NCBI GenBank assembly: GCA_002365595.1
Contig: DFAM01000017.1
Coordinates: forward strand, 17,831 to 81,830
Source of the DNA: Acinetobacter sp. UBA3106
GTDB lineage: Bacteria; Pseudomonadota; Gammaproteobacteria; Pseudomonadales; Moraxellaceae
Direction of reading: 5' to 3'
Length of the DNA stretch: 64,000 nucleotides
Positions 1 through 8,094 of the stretch are shown piece after piece. Positions within the stretch are counted from its first letter, which is position 1; each line of letters opens with the position of its first letter. The notes beneath the pieces are model-generated. The model saw only the letters and a program-made list of their open reading frames with translations, had not been told where the DNA came from and did no database searches. Both the position numbers and the translations under genes were made by a program.

Positions 1-1
1 T

Positions 2-163
2 GAACTTGCAGGTAGTCGGGGCAGTCAACGGGAAGATGGTCTGGACCGCTTTTGGCGCAATGCTCGCGTACATACCCTACATGATGCGGCGCGATGGAAA
101 TATTATTTCATTGCTAATCATGTGTTAAACGGTATATTGCCACCGCGTCGGGGAACATTGTAA
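2..163 (+). CDS. SfnB-like acyl-CoA dehydrogenase family oxidoreductase, 3' end
   Basis: The gene enters from outside the window and only its last 53 codons are present, in the frame that starts at base 2. The tail carries the pattern DRFWRNARVHTLHD followed by a KYY-x-IANH-x-LNG-x-LPPRRG ending. I know this from the sulfur-acquisition (SfnB/DszC-like) branch of the acyl-CoA dehydrogenase fold, which are flavin-dependent enzymes releasing sulfur from organosulfur compounds. Its stop codon overlaps the ATG of the next gene (taATG), so the two are translationally coupled. The monooxygenase and methionine-type ABC genes that follow fit organosulfur scavenging. The substrate cannot be read from this fragment. 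Confidence 0.7.
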   Translation, partial: ELAGSRGSQREDGLDRFWRNARVHTLHDAARWKYYFIANHVLNGILPPRRGTL

Positions 164-1587
164 TGACAACGACCTCAACACCAAAGACAGCAAAGAAAAT
201 CTTGCTCAATGCTTTTGATATGAACTGTGTCGGTCATATCAACCACGGTTTATGGACCCATCCACGGGATGAATCGCATCGTTTTAATGAACTCAGTTAC
301 TGGACGGATTTGGCTCAAACTTTGGAACAAGGCCTGTTTGATGGCTTGTTCATTGCCGATATTACCGGGGTTTATGATGTCTATCAAAATGGCATTAACC
401 TGACTTTAAAAGAGTCGATTCAGCTACCGAGCCATGATCCAAGCACCTTGGTTTCAGCGATGGCTGCGGTGACAAAAAATCTAGGTTTTGGCATTACGGT
501 AAATTTAAGTTATGAATCGCCTTATCAGTTTGCCCGCCGTTTTGCCAGTCTTGATCATCTCACTCATGGCCGTATCGGCTGGAATATTGTCACGGGTTAC
601 TTAGACAGCGCACAGCGATTAATTGGTGAAAAAGGCTTGAAAGACCACGACCTGCGCTATGAACAGGCCGAAGAATTTTTACAGCTTTGCTATAAGTTCT
701 GGGAAGGTTCCTGGGAAAATGATGCCATTCTAAAAGACAAACAAAATCGTACTTTTACCGATCCTGCCAAAGTGCATTCAGTTCAGCATGATGGTCAGTT
801 TTACCAAAGCCAAGGTGTATTTCAAGTTTCACCATCGATTCAACGCACCCCTGTTTTATTCCAGGCGGGTGCCTCTCCTCGTGGTTTAGCTTTTGCGACT
901 CAACATGCAGAAGGCATGTTCATTGGGGGTGATCAACCCGAGAAAATCAAAAAACAGGTCGATCAAATTCGTCAGCAAGCCACCAATCAAGGACGTGACC
1001 CTGAAGCGATTAAAATCTTTGTCGGCATTACCGTGGTGACTGCTGAAACGGATCAATTGGCGCAGCAAAAACTGGATGAATATATTGCCTATGCCAGTCC
1101 TGAAGCAGGTTTAGCGCATTTCTCCAGTTCAGTCGGTATGGATTTGTCTAAATTTGCCGATGACGAAGCCATTCCTTACCAAAAAACCAACAGCATTGCT
1201 TCGGTGAACAATAAGTTTAAAGAACAGAAAATCACTAAAAATGATTTAAAAGCACAGCATGTTCTCGGTGGACGTTATCCCCTGATTGTTGGCAGTGGTG
1301 CTACCGTAGCAGAAAAACTAATTCAATTAATGGATGAAACAGGCATTGATGGATTTAACCTGACCCGCACCGTTGCCCCTGAATCACACCACGATTTTAT
1401 TCAATGGGTCATTCCTGAATTACAACAACGCGGTCGCTATAAAACCGCATATGAACACGGCAGTTTAAGACACAAACTTTTTCAGCAGGGAGATCAGCTT
1501 TCAGCATCTCATCCTGTTCAGCAATTTCGATGTCAAAGCTCCGCCTCAACTTCGAACTCTCACTTAAATCAAAAACAATCCGCATAA
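163..1587 (+). CDS. FMN-dependent LLM-class monooxygenase (NtaA/SnaA/DszA/SfnA type)
   Basis: The 474-residue protein belongs to the bacterial-luciferase-like monooxygenases that use FMNH2 supplied by a partner reductase. Family signs are the early LLNAF-x-MN segment, LFIADITGVYD near residue 60, RFASLDHLTHGRIGWNIVTG near 125-145, and a late GxDGFNL strand. Length is usual for the nitrilotriacetate/dibenzothiophene-sulfone/alkanesulfonate type. It starts inside the stop codon of the dehydrogenase fragment and is followed after 15 bases by a MetQ-type binding protein. I infer a role in desulfonation or sulfone cleavage, with the transporter importing the substrate or methionine. The last 40 residues are Ser/Gln-rich and look poorly conserved. 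The actual substrate is unknown. Confidence 0.85.
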   Translation: MTTTSTPKTAKKILLNAFDMNCVGHINHGLWTHPRDESHRFNELSYWTDLAQTLEQGLFDGLFIADITGVYDVYQNGINLTLKESIQLPSHDPSTLVSAMAAVTKNLGFGITVNLSYESPYQFARRFASLDHLTHGRIGWNIVTGYLDSAQRLIGEKGLKDHDLRYEQAEEFLQLCYKFWEGSWENDAILKDKQNRTFTDPAKVHSVQHDGQFYQSQGVFQVSPSIQRTPVLFQAGASPRGLAFATQHAEGMFIGGDQPEKIKKQVDQIRQQATNQGRDPEAIKIFVGITVVTAETDQLAQQKLDEYIAYASPEAGLAHFSSSVGMDLSKFADDEAIPYQKTNSIASVNNKFKEQKITKNDLKAQHVLGGRYPLIVGSGATVAEKLIQLMDETGIDGFNLTRTVAPESHHDFIQWVIPELQQRGRYKTAYEHGSLRHKLFQQGDQLSASHPVQQFRCQSSASTSNSHLNQKQSA

Positions 1588-1602
1588 ATTTTGAGGTGCA
1601 AC

Positions 1603-2433
1603 ATGGCACAAACAGCGAAAACCAAATTCAGCATTATTGGGGTGTTTATTGCCGCCGTCATTATTGGACTGGTGGTATGGAACCAACAAAAGAAATCCGC
1701 TTCGGATGAACTGGTGATTGGCATTAGTCCATCCTTTGCCAAGCCTTTACAGGTGGCAGCAAACGAGGCCAAGCAGCAAGGTGTAAATGTCAAACTGGTA
1801 GAATTTTCCGACTGGAATACACCTAACATTACCCTGAATCACGGTGATATTGATGCCAATTTCTTCCAGCATCAACCATTTTTAGATAATGCGAAGAAAG
1901 AAACCGATTTCAAGATCAAGGCATTTGCCAAAGGTGCAGCAACGCATGTCGGTTTGTATTCCAAGAAAATCAAAAGCTTTGATGAGTTAAAAGATGGCGC
2001 TAAAGTCGTGGTTCCAAATGACCCGGTGAATCAGGGACGTGCTCTACTGCTTTTACAACAGGCAAAACTGATCACCCTCAAAGACCCAGAAAACTATTTA
2101 TCTAGTCTGAAAGACATCGTGACCAATCCTAAAAAATTGCAGTTTGTCGAAGTGGAAGGCCCACAAACTGCACGTGCCATTGATGATGTCGATCTGGCTT
2201 TTGGCTACCCGCATTACTTACGTTTAGCGAAAACGGCTGATCCTGAACAAGCGCTGTTATTTGACTCTAACACTGACACACGCTACGCCATCTTGTTTGC
2301 AGTACGTGATGACTACCAGGATAAAAATGACAAGCTGAAAAAATTTGTTGAAATCTATCAGAACTCGGCAAAAGTGAAACAGGCTTTGGATGCAGATTTT
2401 GGTGCCAAACTCTGGTTCCCGGGCTGGAAATAA
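1603..2433 (+). CDS. metQ: MetQ/NlpA-family substrate-binding protein of a methionine-type ABC transporter
   Basis: This is the periplasmic binding component that hands methionine or a related sulfur compound to MetNI. Family features are ELVIGISPSFAKPL at the mature N terminus, NxGDIDANFFQH near residue 80, VPNDPVNQGRALLLLQ near 140, and a C-terminal FGAKLWFPGW. I take ATG 1603 as start because GAGGTG lies six bases upstream; an in-frame TTG at 1591 would include that site. Oddly, there is no lipobox cysteine. Residues 9-25 form one hydrophobic segment ending in WNQQKK, so the protein may stay membrane-anchored instead of being a lipoprotein. It is followed closely by metN and metI. Confidence 0.88.
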   Translation: MAQTAKTKFSIIGVFIAAVIIGLVVWNQQKKSASDELVIGISPSFAKPLQVAANEAKQQGVNVKLVEFSDWNTPNITLNHGDIDANFFQHQPFLDNAKKETDFKIKAFAKGAATHVGLYSKKIKSFDELKDGAKVVVPNDPVNQGRALLLLQQAKLITLKDPENYLSSLKDIVTNPKKLQFVEVEGPQTARAIDDVDLAFGYPHYLRLAKTADPEQALLFDSNTDTRYAILFAVRDDYQDKNDKLKKFVEIYQNSAKVKQALDADFGAKLWFPGWK

Positions 2434-2444
2434 GGAGAATATCC

Positions 2445-3515
2445 ATGGTGAGTTTTGGTTCAAAGGTGGACTTCTCTATCCCCCACATCAAAATCCGGAA
2501 TCTAAACAAATATTATGATGTTCAAGGTAGCCCGGTTCATGCATTGAAAGACATTAACCTCGACATTGCAGAAGGTAAAATCTTCGGGATTATCGGTAAG
2601 AGTGGTGCAGGTAAATCATCATTATTGCGTACCTTAAATGGGCTAGAGCAGATCAGTGAAGGTCATATCCACATTCACCAGCAAGATCTGGCCGAAATGA
2701 AACATTCTGAACTGATCCAGCTGCGTCAGCGCATCGGCATGATTTTCCAGCATTTTAATTTAATGTCCGCCAAGACGGTGTGGGAAAATGTCGCCTTGCC
2801 GCTTAAAGTCTCGAATTATCAAAAAGATGAGATTGACACTCGTGTCAATGAGGTCCTGCAACTGGTCGGACTCAGCGATAAAGCTCAGCACTACCCTTCA
2901 CAATTATCCGGTGGACAGAAACAGCGTGTCGGGATTGCTCGTGCCTTGGTCCATCATCCGGAAATTCTGCTGTGCGATGAAGCAACTTCTGCCCTGGATC
3001 CGGAAAGTACATCGGTGGTGTTGTCCCTGCTGAAAGAAATTAATCAGAAACTCGGCATTACTATTGTACTAATTACCCATGAAATGCAGGTCATCCGTGA
3101 AATTTGCGATCAGGTGGTAGTGATTGAACACGGTGAAATTGTCGAAGCAGGTGAAGTCTGGTCGGTCTTTTCCAATCCACAGCAGGACATTACCCAGGAA
3201 CTTTTGAATCTGGAACAGCTGGAATTACCTTTTGCCATCAGCCCAAAAGTCATTGCCGAAAGTTCACATAGCATTTTAAAGCTGCGTTATGCCTCTGATG
3301 TTCAGCACGCTCCAGATCTAAAAGATATTTTTGGCCAGTTTGATACACCGGTGCATTTATATCAAAGCCACATCGACACTATTCAGAACCATCTGGTCGG
3401 TAGTTTTATTGTGGCTGTGCCTGAGCTCAATACAGATCTAAAACAGCTTCAACAAAAATTAAACCAGTACATTGCACAGATTGAGGTGATTGGCTATGCA
3501 CGACCAGCTCATTGA
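2445..3515 (+). CDS. metN: Methionine ABC transporter ATP-binding protein MetN
   Basis: The 356-residue ATPase powers MetI-mediated import. Walker A is GKSGAGKSS near residue 50, the Q-loop follows at FQHFNL, the signature is LSGGQKQR near 152, Walker B is ILLCDEATSALDP and the switch histidine sits in LITHEM. The C-terminal 100 residues form the NIL/ACT-like domain that in MetN binds intracellular methionine for trans-inhibition. A good AAGGAG site precedes ATG 2445. The 3' end overlaps metI by 20 bases, so the two are coupled. Gene order Q-N-I differs from the E. coli N-I-Q order but is common where the cassette follows sulfonate or sulfone monooxygenase genes. Confidence 0.93.
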   Translation: MVSFGSKVDFSIPHIKIRNLNKYYDVQGSPVHALKDINLDIAEGKIFGIIGKSGAGKSSLLRTLNGLEQISEGHIHIHQQDLAEMKHSELIQLRQRIGMIFQHFNLMSAKTVWENVALPLKVSNYQKDEIDTRVNEVLQLVGLSDKAQHYPSQLSGGQKQRVGIARALVHHPEILLCDEATSALDPESTSVVLSLLKEINQKLGITIVLITHEMQVIREICDQVVVIEHGEIVEAGEVWSVFSNPQQDITQELLNLEQLELPFAISPKVIAESSHSILKLRYASDVQHAPDLKDIFGQFDTPVHLYQSHIDTIQNHLVGSFIVAVPELNTDLKQLQQKLNQYIAQIEVIGYARPAH

Positions 3516-4155
3516 TTTATTACTGACCGGAACGATTGATACTTTATTGATGGTCGGTGTGTCAGCAATCGTCGCATTCTTGATGGGTCTGCCGATGGCT
3601 ATCATTTTAGTCAGCACATCAGAACACGGTATTTATCCTTCCAAAAGCATCAATCAGGCTCTGGGTTGGGTGGTCAACATTACCCGCTCTATTCCCTTCC
3701 TGATTTTAATGGTTGCTCTTATTCCATTGACCCGACTCATCGTTGGCACCAGTTATGGGGTATGGGCAGCGGTAGTACCGTTGACCTTGGCAGCAACACC
3801 TTTCTTTGCCCGTATTGCTGAAGTCAGTTTACGTGAAGTCGATCAGGGCCTGATTGAAGCAGCTCAGGCAATAGGCTGTAACCGCAAACAGATCATCTGG
3901 CATGTACTGCTGCCTGAAGCCCTACCCGGCATTGTGGCCGGATTTACCGTGACCTTAGTCACCATGATCAACTCTTCTGCTATTGCCGGAGCTATTGGCG
4001 CGGGTGGTTTGGGCGATATTGCCTACCGTTATGGTTATCAGCGTTTTGACATGCAAATTATGCTGGCCGTGATTGTGGTGCTGGTAATTTTAGTGATGCT
4101 GGTTCAGGCCGCCGGCGATTCCATCTCCAGCCAACTGGATAAACGCAAAATTTAA
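3496..4155 (+). CDS. metI: Methionine ABC transporter permease MetI
   Basis: The 219-residue membrane protein has the five-helix MetI fold and an EAA loop (EAAQAIGCNRKQIIWHVLLPEALPG, here split around residue 130) that contacts MetN. I chose ATG 3496, which has GAGGTGAT directly upstream; an in-frame TTG at 3490 lies within that ribosome site. The start lies inside the end of metN. It closes the sulfur operon and is followed by a stem-loop. Length and hydropathy are typical. Confidence 0.93.
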   Translation: MHDQLIDLLLTGTIDTLLMVGVSAIVAFLMGLPMAIILVSTSEHGIYPSKSINQALGWVVNITRSIPFLILMVALIPLTRLIVGTSYGVWAAVVPLTLAATPFFARIAEVSLREVDQGLIEAAQAIGCNRKQIIWHVLLPEALPGIVAGFTVTLVTMINSSAIAGAIGAGGLGDIAYRYGYQRFDMQIMLAVIVVLVILVMLVQAAGDSISSQLDKRKI

Positions 4156-4192
4156 ATCCTTATCCATTTTATGAGTTTTCAACAAAGCACCC

Positions 4193-4218
4193 AGCCATGA
4201 CCTGACTTTGTCATGGCT
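4193..4218 (+). terminator. Stem-loop at end of the sulfur operon
   Basis: AGCCATGAC and GTCATGGCT pair perfectly (9 bp) around an 8-base loop, 37 bases after the metI stop. The following run is only TTC, so it is a weak intrinsic terminator. It also overlaps the likely ychF -35 region. Confidence 0.5.
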
Positions 4219-4230
4219 TTCATGTAAAAT
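4202..4230 (+). promoter_or_regulatory. Candidate sigma70 promoter of ychF
   Basis: CTGACT (4202-4207) and TAAAAT (4225-4230) are separated by exactly 17 bases and match 4/6 and 5/6 consensus positions. Predicted start of transcription is near 4237, about 30 bases before the ychF ATG. Confidence 0.45.
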
Positions 4231-4268
4231 CATCGGCAATTTTTAAATAACACGTTGTGAGTCATTTC

Positions 4269-5360
4269 ATGGGTTTTAATTGCGGTATTGTCGGCTTGCC
4301 GAACGTTGGTAAATCTACACTTTTCAATGCATTGACTAAAGCTGCCATTGCTGCAGAAAACTTCCCGTTCTGTACCATTGAACCAAACACCGGTATCGTG
4401 CCTGTACCTGATCCACGTTTAGATAAATTGACTGCTATTGTTGGGCCTCAACGTGTCATTCCAACGACTATGGAATTCGTTGATATTGCTGGTCTTGTTG
4501 CGGGTGCATCTAAAGGTGAAGGGTTGGGTAACCAGTTCCTTGCCAACATCCGTGAAACTGATGCCATTGCCCACGTGGTTCGCTGTTTTGAAGATGAAAA
4601 TGTCATTCATGTGAACGGAAAAATTGACCCGCTGGATGATATTGCCACCATCAATACAGAACTTGCACTGGCTGACCTGGAAACTGTAACTAAAGCAGCA
4701 ACACGTTTGGCCAAATCTGCCAAAGGTGGCGACAAAGAAGCAGTTGCGACTAAAGCTGTTCTAGACAAAATTTTGCCTTTACTGGATGAAGGTAAACCTG
4801 CTCGTGCAGCCGACCTCGATGATGACGAACGCAAACTGGTACGTGGTTTTGGTTTAATGACTTTAAAACCAACCATGTATATTGCCAACGTGGCTGAAGA
4901 TGGTTTTGAAAACAACCCTCATCTAGACGCTGTGAAAAAATTGGCTGCAGAAGAAAATGCGATTGTGGTTCCACTTTGCAACCAGATTGAAGCTGAAATT
5001 TCACTGCTTGAAGATGAAGACCGTGCTGAATTCCTAGAAGCAATGGGTATGGAAGAACCAGGTCTGAACATTGTAATCCGTGCTGGTTACAGCTTGCTTG
5101 GCTTACAGACTTACTTTACTGCAGGTGTACAGGAAGTTCGTGCCTGGACTGTAAAAGTCGGTGCAACTGCCCCTCAAGCAGCGGGTGTGATTCACACTGA
5201 CTTTGAAAAAGGCTTTATCCGCGCTGAATGTATTGCTTATGATGACTTTGTTCAATACAACGGCGAAGCTGGTGCAAAAGAAGCGGGTAAATGGCGTCTA
5301 GAAGGTAAGACTTACGTGGTTCAGGACGGTGACGTTCTGCACTTCCGCTTTAACGTATAA
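4269..5360 (+). CDS. ychF: Redox-regulated ribosome-binding ATPase YchF (OLA1 family)
   Basis: The 363-residue protein is an Obg-family P-loop NTPase that prefers ATP, binds ribosomes and acts as a negative regulator of the oxidative stress response. G1 is GLPNVGKSTLFNALT, followed by FCTIEPNTG, the G3 motif DIAGLVxGASKGEGLGNQF, and the C-terminal TGS domain ending in VVQDGDVLHFRFNV. Start ATG 4269 matches the MGF start of the E. coli protein; an upstream in-frame GTG at 4257 would add SHF. A strong terminator follows. It is monocistronic. Confidence 0.96.
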   Translation: MGFNCGIVGLPNVGKSTLFNALTKAAIAAENFPFCTIEPNTGIVPVPDPRLDKLTAIVGPQRVIPTTMEFVDIAGLVAGASKGEGLGNQFLANIRETDAIAHVVRCFEDENVIHVNGKIDPLDDIATINTELALADLETVTKAATRLAKSAKGGDKEAVATKAVLDKILPLLDEGKPARAADLDDDERKLVRGFGLMTLKPTMYIANVAEDGFENNPHLDAVKKLAAEENAIVVPLCNQIEAEISLLEDEDRAEFLEAMGMEEPGLNIVIRAGYSLLGLQTYFTAGVQEVRAWTVKVGATAPQAAGVIHTDFEKGFIRAECIAYDDFVQYNGEAGAKEAGKWRLEGKTYVVQDGDVLHFRFNV

Positions 5361-5370
5361 GTTGAAGCAA

Positions 5371-5399
5371 AAAAAGCCAGCATTACGCTGGCTTTTTTA
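5371..5399 (+). terminator. Intrinsic terminator of ychF
   Basis: AAAAAGCCAGC, loop ATTAC, GCTGGCTTTTTT. GC-rich stem followed by six T; 10 bases after the ychF stop. Confidence 0.9.
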
Positions 5400-5856
5400 T
5401 TTCTTTAGATTTTTCATATCGGCGCTTTTTAAGTAGTTTAGGCAAGTTGCTTGAGTCCCAACATACACTTATATCTCCTTTTTCCTCTACACAGATCACA
5501 AATTTATTGAAGCAAAGAGCAAACGCTTACTATAAACTAGCCTGATTCCTGAACTGAATTTTCCCAACCAGATGAACACTTTGATGATTGATCAAATACC
5601 CAATACAACGTCTATAAATGAAGGTTCGTAAGCTTATGGTATTTAACTTAGGCTATTTTTTTGGGTAAGTAATTGAATGATTTTTTATCATTTCATTTGA
5701 TACAGCATCAGCTTAATTTTCGCTTAAAAGCAAAAATATGGCGACAATTTCACCATAAATTCTTGCTTTTCAACAACCAGCTTACAACTTCATGCCTGAT
5801 CAATTTTATCTAATTTATCTACAGGCACTAATGCCTGTTTCCAAAGAATAATAGCA
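5400..5856. other. Intergenic stretch, no gene seen
   Basis: About 450 AT-rich bases without a credible reading frame on either strand. Near its end, ACAGGCA and TGCCTGT (5821-5838) form a 7-bp hairpin about 18 bases before the start of the following small gene. It could shape that gene's leader, but no known riboswitch pattern is recognised. Confidence 0.5.
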
Positions 5857-6181
5857 ATGAAAAAAATCAATACAATCTTTACAGCAACAATCTTCTCCAT
5901 GCTTAGCGTGACCGCATTTGCTTGCCCCAAAGGTACAACCATGACAGGTGGTACGGGACCAAATCATCAAGGGGGTAAATGTGTTGCCACTGCTCATGCT
6001 ACAAAACACAAAGCAAATCATGAAAAAAAAAGCAGAGCATAAAATGATGGACAAAGACCAGATGATGAACATGGATCACAAAGCTGCAACTGCAGCACCC
6101 AACACCACCGCACCGCAAGCCACTATGCATGAAAGCATGCACGAAAACACCACTCCTGAAAAGCAGGCACCCAAATCATAA
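5857..6181 (+). pseudogene. Small secreted Met/His-rich protein interrupted at an A9 run (frameshift or slippage site)
   Basis: Translation from ATG 5857 gives a signal peptide (MKKINTIFTATIFSMLSVTAFA), then CPKGTTMTGGTGPNHQGGKC, and stops at 6042. At 6023-6031 there is a run of nine A. Removing one A joins this frame to the one that ends at 6181, yielding about 107 residues whose second half is HKMMDKDQMMNMDHK followed by Ala/Pro/Thr and repeated MHESMHE. The composition is continuous across the join, so this was or is one gene. It may be a metal-binding periplasmic protein (Met/His/Cys-rich), but I do not recognise a named family. The break could be a true pseudogene, a sequencing indel, phase variation, or transcriptional slippage on A9. 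A bidirectional terminator follows. Confidence 0.65.
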
Positions 6182-6206
6182 ACCTCAACCCATCCTAACG
6201 CGATAT

Positions 6207-6242
6207 AAAAAAAGCCAGTGCATTCAACACTGGCTTTTTTAT
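6207..6242. terminator. Bidirectional intrinsic terminator
   Basis: AAAAAAAGCCAGTG, loop CATTCAA, CACTGGCTTTTTT. It serves the small secreted gene on the plus strand and the DUF962 gene on the minus strand. Confidence 0.88.
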
Positions 6243-6255
6243 TGGGTCTTTTCAG

Positions 6256-6786
6256 TCAGATATTCACGGTTTTGACATCCATTGCAGCACGTTGTTTACG
6301 TGCTTTTTCTAGAATGCGTTGTTCCAGCTCTTTTCTAAACCCGAGCATAAACACCATTTCAGCTAAAACAAATAAAGGACCGATGGCTAAACCAATAATA
6401 TCATCGGTAAAAGCGGGTTTTTTCTTTTCATAAAAATGTCCCACAAACTGGAATACCCATCCCACTACGAAAATTCCAATGCTGAGGCTTAACCAGCCAG
6501 TGGTATCAAGCTGGGCAATCTTGTAAGCAAATGGATAAGCAATTGCGTAGATCACTAACATGATCAGACCAAAGATACGATCTAAACTGAGATAATAAAT
6601 ACAGCTGGCAAGCAGGAGCACTAAAGCCAGAGTCAGCTCAACACCTGAAATGATCACACCGGCACGGGCAGTCAGGCAGATAATGGAAAACACAATCATT
6701 GGAATACCAATAAAATGGGTATAAATATTTTTCTGATCCAGATGGTATGCTGCATACTGGCTCAGCAGCTGTTCTAATTTGGTCAT
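6256..6786 (-). CDS. DUF962/Mpo1-like integral membrane protein
   Basis: The 176-residue protein has four to five hydrophobic helices and the family signatures YHLDQKNIYTHFIGIP at the N terminus and GWVFQFVGHFYEKKKPA near residue 110. Yeast Mpo1 of this family is an Fe2+-dependent dioxygenase that alpha-oxidises 2-hydroxy fatty acids; the conserved His residues (THFIG, VGHFYE) are present here. The bacterial function is unproven. ATG 6786 is chosen, with an in-frame GTG at 6789 as alternative; AAGGA lies upstream of both. It is divergent from a Crp/Fnr regulator, and a 22-bp palindrome lies between them, which suggests control by that regulator. Confidence 0.8.
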   Translation of the reverse strand: MTKLEQLLSQYAAYHLDQKNIYTHFIGIPMIVFSIICLTARAGVIISGVELTLALVLLLASCIYYLSLDRIFGLIMLVIYAIAYPFAYKIAQLDTTGWLSLSIGIFVVGWVFQFVGHFYEKKKPAFTDDIIGLAIGPLFVLAEMVFMLGFRKELEQRILEKARKQRAAMDVKTVNI

Positions 6787-6840
6787 CACTGTTTTCCTTG
6801 TTAGACTTATATTTTCACTATATAAAAAAATACCGCGACA

Positions 6841-6862
6841 AGTTGTCAGCTAGCCGACAACT
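6841..6862. promoter_or_regulatory. 22-bp near-perfect palindrome in the divergent intergenic region, likely operator
   Basis: AGTTGTCAGCT and AGCCGACAACT are reverse complements except for one base pair. The site lies 21 bases before the Crp/Fnr start and 55 bases from the DUF962 start. Dyads of 22 bp are the size bound by Crp/Fnr dimers, although the half-site GTTGTC differs from TGTGA and TTGAT. Confidence 0.6.
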
Positions 6863-6883
6863 CATATTAAAAAAGGAATTGAA

Positions 6884-7609
6884 GTGCTCGACCCCGTTTA
6901 TATTGATCATTTAGAGCAGAATGTATGGTTTTCACAGTTAACTACGGCATTTAAACAATTTATCATCAGCCATGCAGTGCAACAACATTTTGACAAGGAA
7001 CAGGCCATCTTTCATGCAGGTGACTCCTTCAATGGCATCTATGCGGTTTTAGAAGGGGCTGTCCGCTTGGGTTATATTGATATAGAAGGCAAAGAATCCG
7101 TGGCTGCGATTGTTGAACCGATTATGTGGTTTGGTGAAATCTCTCTGGTCGATGCTAAGCCTCGTTCGCACAATGCCATTGCGACTCAAAAGAGCCTGAT
7201 CTTACACATCCCCAGTGCAGCGATACAAAATCTGCTGCAACAGCATCCTGGTTTTTGGTATCACATCGCACAATTAACCAGTCAAAAGTTACGCTTTGCT
7301 TTTCTGGAACTGATTTCTATTCAAACGCAAAGCATTCACCAGCGCCTGGCACAGCGCCTGATGTTTATTCTAAATGGTTATGGCAATCATGTGATGATCG
7401 AGAAAAATGTCATTCATTTATCTCAAGAACAATTGGCGCAAATGCTGACCTGCTCGCGGCAGACGATTAATCAGGAATTACAAGCCTTGGAAAAGCAGAA
7501 TATTTTACGGCTCTCTTTTAAGAAAATTGAAATTTTGGATGTGTCTGAATTACATCGCATCGCGCATGCCTTTCCGAACCATTCAATAGAAAATCAATTA
7601 AATATTTAA
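6884..7609 (+). CDS. Crp/Fnr-family transcriptional regulator
   Basis: The 241-residue protein has an N-terminal cyclic-nucleotide-binding-like barrel (about 15-130, with FHAGDSFNGIYAVLEGAVRL and FGEISLVD) and a C-terminal winged helix with recognition segment LSQEQLAQMLTCSRQTINQEL near 185-205. It lacks the N-terminal four-cysteine cluster of true Fnr and the cAMP-contacting RS pair of Crp is not evident, so the effector is unknown. The start is GTG 6884, preceded by AAAGGAA at good spacing. A palindrome lies just upstream, consistent with autoregulation and control of the divergent DUF962 gene. Confidence 0.85.
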   Translation: MLDPVYIDHLEQNVWFSQLTTAFKQFIISHAVQQHFDKEQAIFHAGDSFNGIYAVLEGAVRLGYIDIEGKESVAAIVEPIMWFGEISLVDAKPRSHNAIATQKSLILHIPSAAIQNLLQQHPGFWYHIAQLTSQKLRFAFLELISIQTQSIHQRLAQRLMFILNGYGNHVMIEKNVIHLSQEQLAQMLTCSRQTINQELQALEKQNILRLSFKKIEILDVSELHRIAHAFPNHSIENQLNI

Positions 7610-7718
7610 AAGATGAAGAGGATTCAGATACTTATACCGTTGTAGTATGAGTTGTACTATGCCTAAGCATGACAAGTGAATAAATTGACTGATGATTGGT
7701 ATAGTTCATCAATCGTGC

Positions 7719-7865
7719 TTATGAACGCAATTGACATACGTTGACATCATCAAAGCCATTAGTACAGGGCGCCACTTCATATTCATTGTCTGCGGCCGTT
7801 GCCACACCACTCCAAGCACTCAAAACAACTGCCACACTTATTGATAAAAACACTTTATTAAACAT
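7719..7865 (-). CDS. 48-residue secreted microprotein with two cysteines
   Basis: ATG 7865 begins a clear Sec signal peptide, MFNKVFLSISVAVVLSAW, with a probable cut after ATA near residue 24. The short acidic mature part is ADNEYEVAPCTNGFDDVNVC plus four residues, ending at TAA 7719. The two cysteines could form a disulfide. GAGTAGAG lies upstream as a weak ribosome site. I do not recognise a family. A plus-strand reading frame over the same bases lacks a plausible N terminus. Signal-peptide quality is the main support. Confidence 0.6.
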   Translation of the reverse strand: MFNKVFLSISVAVVLSAWSGVATAADNEYEVAPCTNGFDDVNVCQLRS

Positions 7866-8062
7866 TTTTCTCTACTCTTATTTGGTTGCTAAAAATAAAA
7901 AATACAGATTTTATCTAAATATTTTTCATTAAAAATAGCCATTATTATACATATTTTATCAATTAGTGATAATTTTATATATTTATCACATTATTGTTTT
8001 ATTCTCTTATTGATTCTTTAAAACTATAACTAAAAGCAAATATGATAGAAATTTAAAACATA

Positions 8063-8091
8063 AAAAACGAGGCCTGTGCCTCGTCTTTTTT
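8063..8091. terminator. Intrinsic terminator of the lipoprotein gene
   Basis: ACGAGGC, loop CTGT, GCCTCGT flanked by A-run and T-run; four bases downstream of the lipoprotein stop on the minus strand and able to act in both directions. Confidence 0.85.
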
Positions 8092-8094
8092 GCA

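Noticed and set aside
7741..7932. 63-codon plus-strand frame
   Set aside because: Antisense to the better-supported secreted microprotein and without its own ribosome site.
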